From contig NZ_CP095554.1 in assembly GCF_023078375.1 (NCBI RefSeq), positions 1,593,501 through 1,657,500 of the forward strand: 64,000 nt of DNA, read 5' to 3'. Of the stretch, positions 1-8,780 are shown one piece after another (the stretch's first letter is position 1; every line of letters starts with the position of its first letter). The DNA comes from Roseomonas gilardii subsp. gilardii. GTDB taxonomy: Bacteria; Pseudomonadota; Alphaproteobacteria; Acetobacterales; Acetobacteraceae. The position numbers were made by a program, and so were the translations under genes. The notes below the pieces were generated by a model that was given only the letters and a program-made list of their open reading frames with translations, was not told the DNA's origin and did not search any database.

Positions 1-555
1 AAGGCCGTTCGTGGTCGCCTGGAGGAAGCCGCCGGAGGGCGGCCCGTCCAGCGCATAGTCGGCGGTCACCAGATCCAGCGGCACCCAGAGCGGCATGCCA
101 TCGGCGAGGTCGCGCCCCTCCACCCAGAGCATCGGCACCGCGCACGGCAGCAGGTCCGGCGCCGCGCCGGCGCTGCGCGGCAGCCGGGCCGGGTCCAGCA
201 GCCTCAGCCCGCCCTCCCGCAGCCCGTCATGGCTGCCCCAGCGCAGCGGCGCCGCATGGGTCTCGGCATGCCAGGCCTCCGCCGCCTCCATCACCGCCGA
301 GGCCTTGGCCGCCGCCAGGGTCGCGCCCTTGCCCTGGAAGACGGAGAGGGAGCGCGCATTGGGGCGGACCGCCGCCGCGACGGGAATGCCCGTCACGTCC
401 AGCCCGGTCAGCACCGCCACCCGCGTCAGGCCGAAGCGCTCCGCATGGCGCAGCGCCCGCTCCAGGGTGTCCCCGGGATCGCAGACCCGGTGCGCGCCGA
501 GGCGGAAGCGCTTGGCCCCGTCCTCGGGCGGCAGACCGGGAGGAAGACCGGTCAC
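1..555 (-). CDS. YcaO-family protein, 3' end beyond the window
   Basis: The minus strand reads openly from a GTG at 555 to the window edge (185 codons, no stop). The product contains PVAAAVRPNARSLSVFQGKG near residues 57-76, followed by a helix with AVMEAAEAWHAE, and ends at the edge in TTNGL. This is the signature of the YcaO ATP-binding fold: a Ser/Gly/Lys-rich strand, then a helix with paired glutamates that bind Mg-ATP. YcaO enzymes use ATP to activate peptide backbone amides, making azoline or thioamide groups, or act with RimO in ribosomal protein methylthiolation. The GTG overlaps the stop of the upstream cyclase gene (GTGA), so the two are translationally coupled. The substrate and any TfuA or dehydrogenase partner lie outside the window, so the exact subfamily is unknown. 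Confidence 0.85.
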   Translation of the reverse strand, partial: MTGLPPGLPPEDGAKRFRLGAHRVCDPGDTLERALRHAERFGLTRVAVLTGLDVTGIPVAAAVRPNARSLSVFQGKGATLAAAKASAVMEAAEAWHAETHAAPLRWGSHDGLREGGLRLLDPARLPRSAGAAPDLLPCAVPMLWVEGRDLADGMPLWVPLDLVTADYALDGPPSGGFLQATTNGL

Positions 556-3500
556 GGCGCCAGGGAGACGGCGATCCGCCGGAGCCTCGCCAGCAGGCGC
601 TCGACCTCGCCATCGCCGTCCCGTTCCGCGCGCTCCGCCGCCGCCGCGATCCGCCGCAGCATCTCCGCATCGCCGCGGCGGCCGAGCCGCAGGTCGAGAT
701 GCGCGAGGCTCAGCCGCGCCCGCAGCGCCAGCATCGACGCGCCCTGCGCCTCGGCCAGCCGCAGCGCCTCGCGCAGCGAGGCCTCGGCGGCGGCCTCCGA
801 GCCGGGGCCGCCGGCCTGCAGGCGCAACTGGCCCAGCACGCGCCACACCTCCGGCATCCAGATCTGCAGCCCGACGCGCTCGAACAGCTCGCGCGCCTCG
901 TCGAGTTCCGCCACCGCGCGCCGCACCTGTCCCGCCGTGGTCTGCGCCTCGGCCAGCAGCGTGTGGAAGATGGGGAAGTCCTCGATGGTGCCGACCTCGC
1001 GCTGCACGGCCAGCCCCGCCTCGATCGAGCGCAGCCCCTCCGCCGCCTCCCCGCGCGCCGAGGCCGCCCAGCCGCCGAAGATCATCCCCTTGGCCCGGTA
1101 GTCGGGCAGGTCATGCGTCTCGGCGGCTTCCATCATGCGCCGCGCCGCCTCCGCCATCTCCGCCGGGTCGCGGCGGTAGGCCCGGTGCATGGCGTGGATG
1201 TCCAGCGCGTGCAGGATGCTGCCCAGATGGTTGATCTCCAGCGCCCAGGCCCGGGCCTGGGCCTCGGCGCGCAGCGCCGCGCCGGGGCGGCCTTCCAGCC
1301 ATTCCAGCAGCGCCGTCTCGCCCAGGGCGCAGACCTTGGCATCGTGGTTGCCGTAGAGCGTGGCGTGGTGGCGATAATCACCCGCCTCGTAGATGGCGAG
1401 CCCGGACTCGATGTCCTCCCGGCAGCCGCAGAGATCGCCCAGGCCGAAGCGCGTGCCCCAGCCGCAGTGATGCGCCTGCAGCAGGCTGCCCGGCTCGCCG
1501 CGCCGGCGGGCCCGTTCGGACAGGGCGCCGGAGCGCAGCCGCTTGATGTTGTAGTCCCGCGACACGCGCCACCAGCCCCAGGCGATGGGGAAATGCGCGC
1601 TCTCGTCGGCGGCCGTGTCGTTCAGCGCGGCATAGCTCTCGGCATAATGGTCCTGCGTCTCGGCGGCGCCCGGCCCGTGCAGGGCGATCAGCGCCGGGCC
1701 GAGCAGCGCCAGGAGTTCCAGCCGCTGCGCGCGCAGCGCCGGGGTGGGCGGCACCGTGTCGATCGCCCGCAGCGCCCGGCGCAGCAGGCGCGTCGCCTCG
1801 GCATAGGCGGAGCGCCCCAGGCTGCGCCGCGTCGCGGCGAGCCAGAGCGGCACGCTGTCCGCCACCCGCCCGGCTTCGGCGAGGTGATGCGCCAGGACCT
1901 CCGGCTCCGCGGCGACCCGGTCGGGGTCGAACTCCGGCAGCGCCTGGGCAAGCCGCGCATGCAGCAGGCGGCGCCGGTCGCGCACCAGGCTCTCATAGGC
2001 GGCGTCGCGCAGCAGCGCGTGGTGGAAGGTCCAGCCCTCGCGCCCGGACAGGCTGCGCCGCTGGAGCACCCCGGCCATTTCCAGATGCGCCAGGGCGGCG
2101 TCCAGCTCCTCGCCCGGCAGTTCCGTGGCCGCCTGGAGCAGGTCGCGCGGCACGGAGCGCCCGGCCGCCGCCGCCGCCTGGGCCACCGCCTTGGCGGATT
2201 GCGCCCGGTCGAGCCGCGCCACGAGGCATTCCCGCAGGCTGGGCGGCACCTCCGCCTCGGCCTCCACCGTGCCGTCCAGGATGGCGCGCGCCAGCTCCTG
2301 CGCATAGAGCGGCACGCCCTCCGTGCGCGACGCGACCAGCCGGCTGATCCGCCGCGTCAGATGCGGGGCATCCGGGGAGGAGCCGGCCACGGCCTCCACC
2401 AGTTGCACCATGTCGGGCTCGCTCAGCGGCCGCAGCTCCAGGAGCTCGACATCGCTCCAGGCCGGGGTGGCGGGAGGGGCGAAGGCCTCGCGCGAGGTGA
2501 GGAGGAGCAGGCAGCGGCCCGGCAGGCGCGACAGGGCGCGCTCCAGCAGCTCCATCGAGCTGGGATCGAGCCAGTGCAGGTCCTCCACCATCAGGCAGAG
2601 CGGCTGCCGCGCCGAGAGCCGGGTGAGCTGGTCGAGCAGCGCCGTGAGGGTCAGGCTGCGGAGCCGGCGCGGCGCCAGGGCGGCCAGGGCCGCCGGCCGC
2701 GCCCCCGCCCCGTCGCCGCCGACAAGCAGCAGCTCCGCCAGGGCGGCCGCGCGCTCGCCGGTCTCCGGCGCCTCCTCGCCCAGCCAGTGCCGCAGCTTGA
2801 CCAGGGCATCCGGCCATTCCTCGTCCGGAGCCAGGCGGGCCAGGGCGCGCAGCGGCGTCACCAGGGGATGGAACGGCGTGTCGGTGTGGAAGGGCGAGGC
2901 CATGAAGGTCAGCGCGGCCGAGCCGATCCGGTCCCGCCGCGTCGCCAGGAAGCGGCGCAGCAGGCTCGACTTGCCGATCCCGGCCTCACCCCGCAGCAGC
3001 ACGGTCCGGCTGGCGCCGGCCAGCACGCTGTCCCAGGCCTGTTGCAGCCGGGCGAGATCGGCCAGCCGGTTGACGAAGGCGTCGGGGCGGGCGAGGCGCC
3101 GGCGCTGGCCGCTGCGCTGGGCCTCCCGGCGCACCAGGAAGGCGGGGCAGGGCTCGCTGAAGCCCTTCAGCACCTGCGGGCCGAGATCGCGCATCTCGAA
3201 GATCGGCGTCAGCCGCGCCCGCGTCTCGCCGGACACGATGACCCCGCCGGGCGGTGCCAGGGCCTGGAGCCGCGCCGCGAGATTGGGCGTGGAGCCGATG
3301 GCCATGCTGTCGCCCGGCGCGTCGCCATGGCCCAGCAGGTCGCCGATCAACACCTGCCCCGTGGCGATCCCGGCCCGGGCGCGCAGCGGCTCCTGCCCCG
3401 GCGGCAGGTTCGGCAGCGGCACGCGCAGCCGCCGCACCGCCTCCACGGCCTCCAGCGCGGCGCGCACGGCGCGTTCCGGATCGTCCTCATGCGCGGCGGG

Positions 3501-3880
3501 GAAGCCGAAATAGGCGAGCACGCCATCGCCCAGGAACTGCGCGATGCGCCCGTCATAGCGCGCGACCGGGCCGGCACAGGCCTCGCGGTAGCGCTGCATG
3601 ACCCGCATCAGGTCCTCAGGCTCCAGCAGCTCCGCGAGGCGGGAGGAACCGACCAGGTCGAGGAACAGCACCGACAGCGGGCGGCGCTCGGCGCCCTGCG
3701 GGCGCCCCGGGTCCGCAGCGCCCGGCGGATCTGCTTGCGCGCGCCGATCGGCAAGCCGAGCTCGCGCAGGTCCGCCTCGCTGAGCTCCGGCAGATCGGAA
3801 AGGCTGATCCCGTGCGCCGCGAAATCCGGCGCGTACTGGGCGAGGCCGACCGACTGCAGCCACCGGAGCACGTCATCCAT
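552..3880 (-). CDS. SAM domain / class III cyclase / AAA ATPase / TPR regulator, apparent frameshift
   Basis: The first ~60 codons from ATG 3880 encode a SAM domain (MDDVLRWLQSVGLAQYAPDF). They are in a different frame from the rest, and one extra base at the GGG of 3700-3702 joins them to QGAERRPLSVLFLDLVGSS. The long frame then gives a class III nucleotide cyclase with metal aspartates in FLDLVGS and QFLGDGVLAYFG and the transition-state pair in STPNLAARLQ. Next comes an AAA-type ATPase with Walker A GEAGIGKSS and Walker B LCLMVEDLHWLD, and then about 500 residues of TPR-like helices. Proteins of this architecture are usually annotated adenylate/guanylate cyclase. As sequenced, the reading frame is broken between SAM and cyclase, which may be a sequence error. 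The stop overlaps the GTG of the YcaO gene. Signal and nucleotide product are not known. Confidence 0.85.
3700..3702 (-). other. Putative one-base deletion (frameshift site in cyclase gene)
   Basis: On the coding strand the SAM frame reads GGC GCC CGC AGG. Adding one C gives GGC GCC CCG CAG GGC GCC GAG CGC, which runs directly into the cyclase domain in frame. The neighbouring four-G run could equally have lost a base. Confidence 0.6.
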
Positions 3881-4136
3881 ACCGCAATCTGTCCATGGTC
3901 CTGCGGCAGCGTAAAGGATTCAGCGGCTTGGTGAAGGCGTGTTCGGCGGCACGCAGGGCCGGGCGGGTTGCCCAGGTGGTTGCCCAGCCGGGCGCAAGGC
4001 CGATTACCCGGGAAAAAGCGGCGGTCGACGGAGCGGTGTGACCTGCCGCACAGCCCGCCGGAACGCCGTCCGGCAGGATGTCCCCAACGAATCATCCATA
4101 TGCCGGGCCGACCCAGCCCGGCCGAGAGGATAGACC

Positions 4137-5486
4137 ATGCTGGAAGGCCAAGCGTCATCCATTCGGACGGTCCCGGATCGTACGGCCACGGATGCCCATG
4201 CCACCGTCAGCCTGTCCCCCCTGCTGCCGGCATCGCCCCAGGGCGAGGACCCGGTGTCCACCGTCATCGGCCTGATCTACGAGGCCGGCATGGCGCCGGA
4301 ACGCTGGCCCGAGGCGCTGGGCCGGCTGGCGGACCTGTTCGGCAGCGCCGCCGCGGCGCTGCATGTCGGCGAGGCGGGGGTGCCGGCCCGGATCACCATG
4401 GCCTATGGCCTCTCCGAGGAGGCGGTGCGCGGCTATGGCGGCTGCTACAACGCGCTCGATCCGGTGACGCCGGCGCTGCTGGCCGGCGCGGCCTGGAAGG
4501 CCCCGGCGACGCTGCGGCAGATCTCGCCGGCGCTGGAGCGCACGCGCTTCTTCACCGACTGGATGCGGCCGCACGGGATGGAGGATGGGCTGTGCCTCGG
4601 CCTCTGCCCGCCGGACCGGCCGCAGCAGGCCACGCTGCGCCTGCTGCGGCCACGGCGCGCCACGCGCTTCGGCCCGCCGGAGAGCGCCCTGCTGATGCGG
4701 CTGGCCCCCCATCTGCGCCGCGCCGCGGAGATGCACCACCGGCTGGCCTCGCCCCACGCACGCCCGGACGGGCCGCTGGTGGAGATCCTGAACCGGCTCG
4801 CCTGCGGGCTGATGCTGGCGGATTCGCGCGGCGCCCTGATCTGGGCGAACCGTGCCGCCAGCCGGATGCTGGAGGAAGCCGACGGCATCGGCACCGAGCG
4901 CCAGGGCAACCTGCGCGCGGGGTCGCCGGGCATGACGCGCCTCCTGCGCGACCTGGTGAACCGCGCGGCGCTCGGCCAGCATGCGGCGCTGCCCCTGCCG
5001 CGGGCCTCGGGAAAGGTTTCCCTCGCCCTCCAGGCCATGCCGATCACGGTGCGGGAGGTGGAGCGCCACCGCCAGGTCCTGCCGGCCTCGCCACGGGCCA
5101 GCGTGCTGCTGCTGCTGACCGATCCGGCGCGCGGCGCCATGCCCACGCCGGAAATCTGCCAGCAGCTCCGCGAGATCTACGGGCTGACCACGGCCGAGGC
5201 CGGCGTGGCGGCCTGGGCGGCACAGGGCATCGGCCTGCCGGAGGTGGGGCAGATCCTGGGGATCACCGTCAACACGGTGCGGACCCATGTGCGCCGCGTC
5301 TTCCACAAGACCGGGGTGCGCAGCCAGGCGGAGCTGGCGCGGCAGGTGGAACGGCTCGCCCCGCTGCTGGCGGAGGAAGGCCCGGGGCGGGGTGCGGAAA
5401 GGCCCGCGGCCGGAAGCGGCCTGCCGCGCGCACGGGCGCCCTGGCCCGCCGTGGGGAGCCTGCGGGACAGCTCCCCGGGGACGTGA
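4137..5486 (+). CDS. LuxR-family helix-turn-helix transcriptional regulator
   Basis: This 449-residue protein ends in a LuxR/FixJ-type DNA-binding domain: LTTAEAGVAAWAAQGIGLPE, then VGQILGITVNTVRTHVRRVF, around residues 345-385. TVNTVRTHVRRVFHKTG is the recognition helix region. The N-terminal ~330 residues show no motif I can name; they are probably a PAS-like or other ligand-sensing region, as in several large solitary LuxR regulators. ATG 4137 is preceded by GAGAGGAT at a good distance. The gene runs away from the cyclase gene, with 256 bp between their starts, and converges on mutL. Its stop codon sits in the first unit of a 14-bp tandem repeat. The target genes are unknown. Confidence 0.85.
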   Translation: MLEGQASSIRTVPDRTATDAHATVSLSPLLPASPQGEDPVSTVIGLIYEAGMAPERWPEALGRLADLFGSAAAALHVGEAGVPARITMAYGLSEEAVRGYGGCYNALDPVTPALLAGAAWKAPATLRQISPALERTRFFTDWMRPHGMEDGLCLGLCPPDRPQQATLRLLRPRRATRFGPPESALLMRLAPHLRRAAEMHHRLASPHARPDGPLVEILNRLACGLMLADSRGALIWANRAASRMLEEADGIGTERQGNLRAGSPGMTRLLRDLVNRAALGQHAALPLPRASGKVSLALQAMPITVREVERHRQVLPASPRASVLLLLTDPARGAMPTPEICQQLREIYGLTTAEAGVAAWAAQGIGLPEVGQILGITVNTVRTHVRRVFHKTGVRSQAELARQVERLAPLLAEEGPGRGAERPAAGSGLPRARAPWPAVGSLRDSSPGT

Positions 5487-5522
5487 TGCCGGGGACGTGA
5501 TGCCGGGGACGTGATGCCGGGG
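5475..5522. repeat. 14-bp tandem repeat, three perfect copies plus a partial one
   Basis: The unit CCGGGGACGTGATG occurs at 5475-5488, 5489-5502 and 5503-5516, with CCGGGG at 5517-5522. The TGA of the first unit terminates the LuxR-family gene, and the rest fills the 46 bp between it and the convergent mutL stop. Copy number could vary by slippage without changing either protein. Confidence 0.9.
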
Positions 5523-5532
5523 GCATGACGGC

Positions 5533-7491
5533 TCACCGCCGGCCGAACATCTTCTCCAGCATCGGCTTGTCCATGCGCAGGAAGGTCGGGCGGCCATGGG
5601 AGCAGGTGGCGGCGCGGGGCGTCGCCTCCATGGCCCGCAACAGGGCCGACATCTCGGCCGTGTTCAGCCGGCGCCCGGCCCGCACGCTGCCGTGGCAGGC
5701 CAGCCGCGCGATGGCGGCGTCGATCCTGGCCTCCAGCGCCTCGGCGCCCTTCCATTCCGCCAACCCGTCGGCCAGGTCCTCCAGCAGCGGGCCGGGTTCC
5801 GGCGCCCCCAGCAGGGCCGGCAGGGCGCGCACCATGACCGCGCCGGGGCCGAACCCCTCGATCTCCAGCCCCAGGCGCAGCAGCTCCGGGGCATGGTCCA
5901 GCAGCCGGGCGGCGCGGGCGGGCGGCATGTCCACCACGGCGGGCAGGAGCAGCGGCTGCATGCGCACGCCGCCGGCCACGAACTGGGCGTGCAGCCGTTC
6001 CTGGGTCAGCCGCTCATGCGCGGCGTGCTGGTCCACCAGCACCAGCGCGCCATCCGGGGCCTCGGCCAGGACATAGGTGTCCAGGAGCTGGGCCAGCGGG
6101 CGGCCCAAGGGGCCATCGGCAAGGGGGGCCTCGCCGGCATCTTCTCTCACCGGAGGCAACGCGGCCGGGTCGCCGGATCGGGCGGCGTATTCCGCCATGG
6201 CCTGTCCGGGATGGGGCATGGCGGCCCCCTCCGCCTCCGCGCCGGCGGGCCAGGACGTCGCGGGCAGGCGGCGCGGCGCCAGGGGCAGTCCCGGCTGAAG
6301 CGGGGGCGGCGCGGGGAAGCTGGCGCGGCTTTCCGAGAAGCCGCTCCAGCCCGGCCCTTCCGCGGCCCGCGGCGAAAGGGGCTCCGGGCGGGGCGGGTTC
6401 CAGCCGCGCACCGTTTCCGCGAGCCCGCCGCGCAGCCCGGCCGCCGCGCCCTCCTCTCCACGGGCTCCGCCCCCGGCCCCGATTCCAGTCCCGGTCCCAG
6501 CTCCGGTCCCAGCACCGATCCCAAGGGCCCGGCGCAGCGCGACGATCACCGCGCCGCGCACCGCGTTCGGGTCGCGGAAGCGCAGCTCCGCCTTCATCGG
6601 GTGCACGTTCACATCCACCGTCGCCGGGTCGATCTCCAGGAACAGCGCGGCCATCGGATGCCGGCCGGACACCATCACGTCGCGATAGGCCGCGCGCAGC
6701 GCCGCCTTCAGCACGGGATCGCGCACCGGGCGGCGGTTGACGACCAGGTGCTGCTCCGCCGCCGTGGCGCGGGACAGGCTGGCGGGGCCGGCCAGCCCGT
6801 CCACCCGCAGATCGTCCCACAGGCCGCCGACCCGCAGGGCCCCGGCGGCGAATTCCTCGCCCATGATCGCCGCCACGCGGCCCAGCCGGTCGTCCGGCGC
6901 CACGTCCAGCACCACCCGGCCCTCGACCTCCACCCGGAAGCCGGTGCCGGGCCAGGCCATGGCGAGGCGCCGCACCGCCTCCGCCGCATGCTCCGCCTCG
7001 GTGCGGGGCTGGCGCAGGAACTTGCGGCGGGCGGGGGTGGCGAAGAACAGGTCGCGGACCTCGACCCGCGTGCCGGGGGCGCCGGAGGCCGGCACGACCT
7101 CGCCCTTGCGCCCGCCCTCCACCATGACCGCATGGGCCTGCCCATCCCTGGCGCGGGAGGTGATGGACAGCCGCGCCACGGCGCCGATGGAGGGCAGGGC
7201 CTCGCCCCGGAAGCCCAGCGTGGCGATGCGGAAAAGCGTGTCCTCCTCGGGCAGCTTGGAGGTGGCGTGGCGCTCGACGCAGAGCCCCAGATCCTCCGGC
7301 CCCATGCCGCAACCGTCATCCTCCACCAGCAGCCGGTCGATGCCGCCGCCCTCGATGGTGACGGCCACGCGGGTGGCGCCGGCATCCAGCGCGTTCTCGA
7401 CCAGCTCCTTCACCGCCGCGGCCGGGCGCTCGACCACCTCGCCGGCGGCGATTCGGTCGGCGGTGACGGCGGGAAGAAGGCGGATGCTCAT
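5533..7491 (-). CDS. mutL: DNA mismatch repair protein MutL
   Basis: The 652-residue protein has the full GHKL ATPase module: EVVERPAAAVKELVENALDA (Glu32/Asn33 region), DDGCGM near 58-63 and GFRGEALPSI near 93. The S5-like domain carries VNRRPVRD and VDVNVHPMKAELRF. A Pro/Ala/Gly-rich linker follows, then a C-terminal dimerisation and endonuclease domain with the metal motif DQHA-x2-E-x4-E (DQHAAHERLTQE, about residue 485) and SHGRPTF near the end. The endonuclease motif fits a MutH-less alphaproteobacterium, in which MutL itself nicks the daughter strand. The gene is monocistronic between convergent and same-strand neighbours. The linker contains a repetitive Gly/Ala/Thr stretch encoded by low-complexity DNA (about 6475-6525). 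Confidence 0.97.
   Translation of the reverse strand: MSIRLLPAVTADRIAAGEVVERPAAAVKELVENALDAGATRVAVTIEGGGIDRLLVEDDGCGMGPEDLGLCVERHATSKLPEEDTLFRIATLGFRGEALPSIGAVARLSITSRARDGQAHAVMVEGGRKGEVVPASGAPGTRVEVRDLFFATPARRKFLRQPRTEAEHAAEAVRRLAMAWPGTGFRVEVEGRVVLDVAPDDRLGRVAAIMGEEFAAGALRVGGLWDDLRVDGLAGPASLSRATAAEQHLVVNRRPVRDPVLKAALRAAYRDVMVSGRHPMAALFLEIDPATVDVNVHPMKAELRFRDPNAVRGAVIVALRRALGIGAGTGAGTGTGIGAGGGARGEEGAAAGLRGGLAETVRGWNPPRPEPLSPRAAEGPGWSGFSESRASFPAPPPLQPGLPLAPRRLPATSWPAGAEAEGAAMPHPGQAMAEYAARSGDPAALPPVREDAGEAPLADGPLGRPLAQLLDTYVLAEAPDGALVLVDQHAAHERLTQERLHAQFVAGGVRMQPLLLPAVVDMPPARAARLLDHAPELLRLGLEIEGFGPGAVMVRALPALLGAPEPGPLLEDLADGLAEWKGAEALEARIDAAIARLACHGSVRAGRRLNTAEMSALLRAMEATPRAATCSHGRPTFLRMDKPMLEKMFGRR
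6475..6525. repeat. Low-complexity repeat in the mutL linker
   Basis: About eight imperfect six-base units of the type CCGGTC/CCAGTC/CCGATC lie end to end. They encode a Gly-Ala/Gly-Thr string in the MutL interdomain linker. Because the unit is six bases, copy-number slippage would keep the frame. Confidence 0.7.
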
Positions 7492-7583
7492 GCCCGGTAG
7501 ATGGGGCAGGGAGGGCCGTCCTGGCCAGACCCCCCGCGCCGCATTCCGGCCTTCCGGACCGGCGGCGGATCAGGCTCCTGGGT

Positions 7584-7829
7584 TCAGGCTTCGGTGTGCT
7601 TCCCCTGCTCCGGGCTCCGTTCCAGCCGCTGGAGCTCGGCCCGGCTCAGTTGCAGCACCACGGTCTCGCTCCGGACCTCGGAGACCTCGGACAGCGGGAC
7701 GGGGCGGGGCTCCCCCTGCCCCTGGCGCAACAGGAGTCGCCCGGCATCCAGGTGATCGACGGTACCGACGGCCTCGCCCCGGCAATCGACCACCCGCATG
7801 CCGCCCTCGATCATCGTGGTATCGACCAT
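7584..7829 (-). CDS. DUF2171-family small protein
   Basis: This 81-residue soluble protein begins MVDTTMIEGGMRVVDCRGEA and continues VGTVDHLDAGRLLLRQGQ, followed by a P-L-x-x-V turn. This is the PRC-barrel-like layout of DUF2171 proteins, which are common in Acetobacteraceae and of unknown function. ATG 7829 was chosen because GGAGGAGAG lies just upstream; a GTG 30 bases earlier is possible but lacks such a site. It stands alone between mutL and the sdh operon. Confidence 0.75.
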   Translation of the reverse strand: MVDTTMIEGGMRVVDCRGEAVGTVDHLDAGRLLLRQGQGEPRPVPLSEVSEVRSETVVLQLSRAELQRLERSPEQGKHTEA

Positions 7830-7930
7830 GGCCGCTCTCCTCCCACCGGGAAGAGACAACGTTCCGCGCCACCACCGGGCTGCATGGCCCGGGGGGGGGG
7901 CAGGGACGGGGGGCAGGGGCGGCCGGAACG

Positions 7931-7954
7931 AAAAAAGGGGGGCCGGAGCCCCCC
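7931..7954 (-). terminator. Rho-independent terminator of the sdh operon
   Basis: A 7-bp GGGGGGC/GCCCCCC stem with a CGGA loop is followed on the minus strand by six T residues. It starts 26 bases after the sdhB stop. Confidence 0.85.
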
Positions 7955-7980
7955 TTTCCTTCCGTGGCGGCGCGGGGCGT

Positions 7981-8763
7981 TCAGCCCTCGCGCTCGACCA
8001 TCATCTTCTTGATCTCGCCGATCGCCTGGGCCGGGTTCAGGCCCTTCGGGCAGGTGCGGGAGCAGTTCATGATGGTGTGGCAGCGATACAGGCGGAACGG
8101 GTCCTGCAGCGCGTCCAGGCGGTCGCCGGTGTGCTCGTCGCGGCTGTCCGCGATCCAGCGATAGGCCTGCAGCAGCACCGCCGGGCCGAGATAGCGGTCG
8201 CCGTTCCACCAGTAGGACGGGCAGGCGGTGGAGCAGCAGAAGCACAGGATGCACTCCCACAGCCCGTCGAGCTTGGCGCGCTCGTCCTTGGACTGCAGGC
8301 GCTCCGCATCGGGCGGCGGCGGGGTATCGGCCTTCAGCCAGGGCTCCACCGAGCGGTACTGCGCGTAGAGCTGGTTCAGGTCGGGCACCAGATCCTTCAC
8401 CACCGGCATGTGCGGCAGCGGGTTGATCTTCACATCGCCCTTCACGTCCTCGATCGGCTTGAGGCAGGCGAGGGTGTTCAGCCCGTCGATGTTCATCGCG
8501 CAGGACCCGCAGATGCCCTCGCGGCAGGAGCGCCGGAAGGTCAGCGTGGTGTCCACCTCGTTCTTGATCTTGATCAGCGCGTCCAGGACCATGGGCCCGC
8601 ACTGCGCCAGATCGATCTCATAGGTGTCGTAGCGCGGATTCTCGCCCGTGTCCGGGTCCCAGCGATAGATCTTGAAGGAACGGACGTCCTTGGCGCCCGG
8701 CTCGGCCTTGTGGGTCTTGCCGGCCTTGACCTGGCTGTTCTTGGGAAGCTGGAAATTGGCCAT
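7981..8763 (-). CDS. sdhB: Succinate dehydrogenase iron-sulfur subunit
   Basis: The 260-residue protein carries electrons from the SdhA flavin to ubiquinone through three Fe-S clusters. The [2Fe-2S] ligands are in CREGICGSC (Cys80, 85, 88) and Cys100. The [4Fe-4S] and [3Fe-4S] ligands are in [16 protein letters not shown] (about 171-186) and [11 protein letters not shown] near residue 230. It is the last gene of the minus-strand sdhC-sdhD-sdhA-sdhB operon, 17 bp after sdhA, and a strong terminator follows. Length and motifs are normal for the family. Confidence 0.97.
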   Translation of the reverse strand: MANFQLPKNSQVKAGKTHKAEPGAKDVRSFKIYRWDPDTGENPRYDTYEIDLAQCGPMVLDALIKIKNEVDTTLTFRRSCREGICGSCAMNIDGLNTLACLKPIEDVKGDVKINPLPHMPVVKDLVPDLNQLYAQYRSVEPWLKADTPPPPDAERLQSKDERAKLDGLWECILCFCCSTACPSYWWNGDRYLGPAVLLQAYRWIADSRDEHTGDRLDALQDPFRLYRCHTIMNCSRTCPKGLNPAQAIGEIKKMMVEREG

Positions 8764-8780
8764 GATGCTCTGTCCGTCCC

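Noticed and set aside
699-3914. A 1071-codon plus-strand frame opposite the cyclase gene
   Set aside because: It is antisense to a gene with clear cyclase and ATPase motifs; the composition (Arg/Gln/Gly/Ala-rich) is that of a shadow frame.
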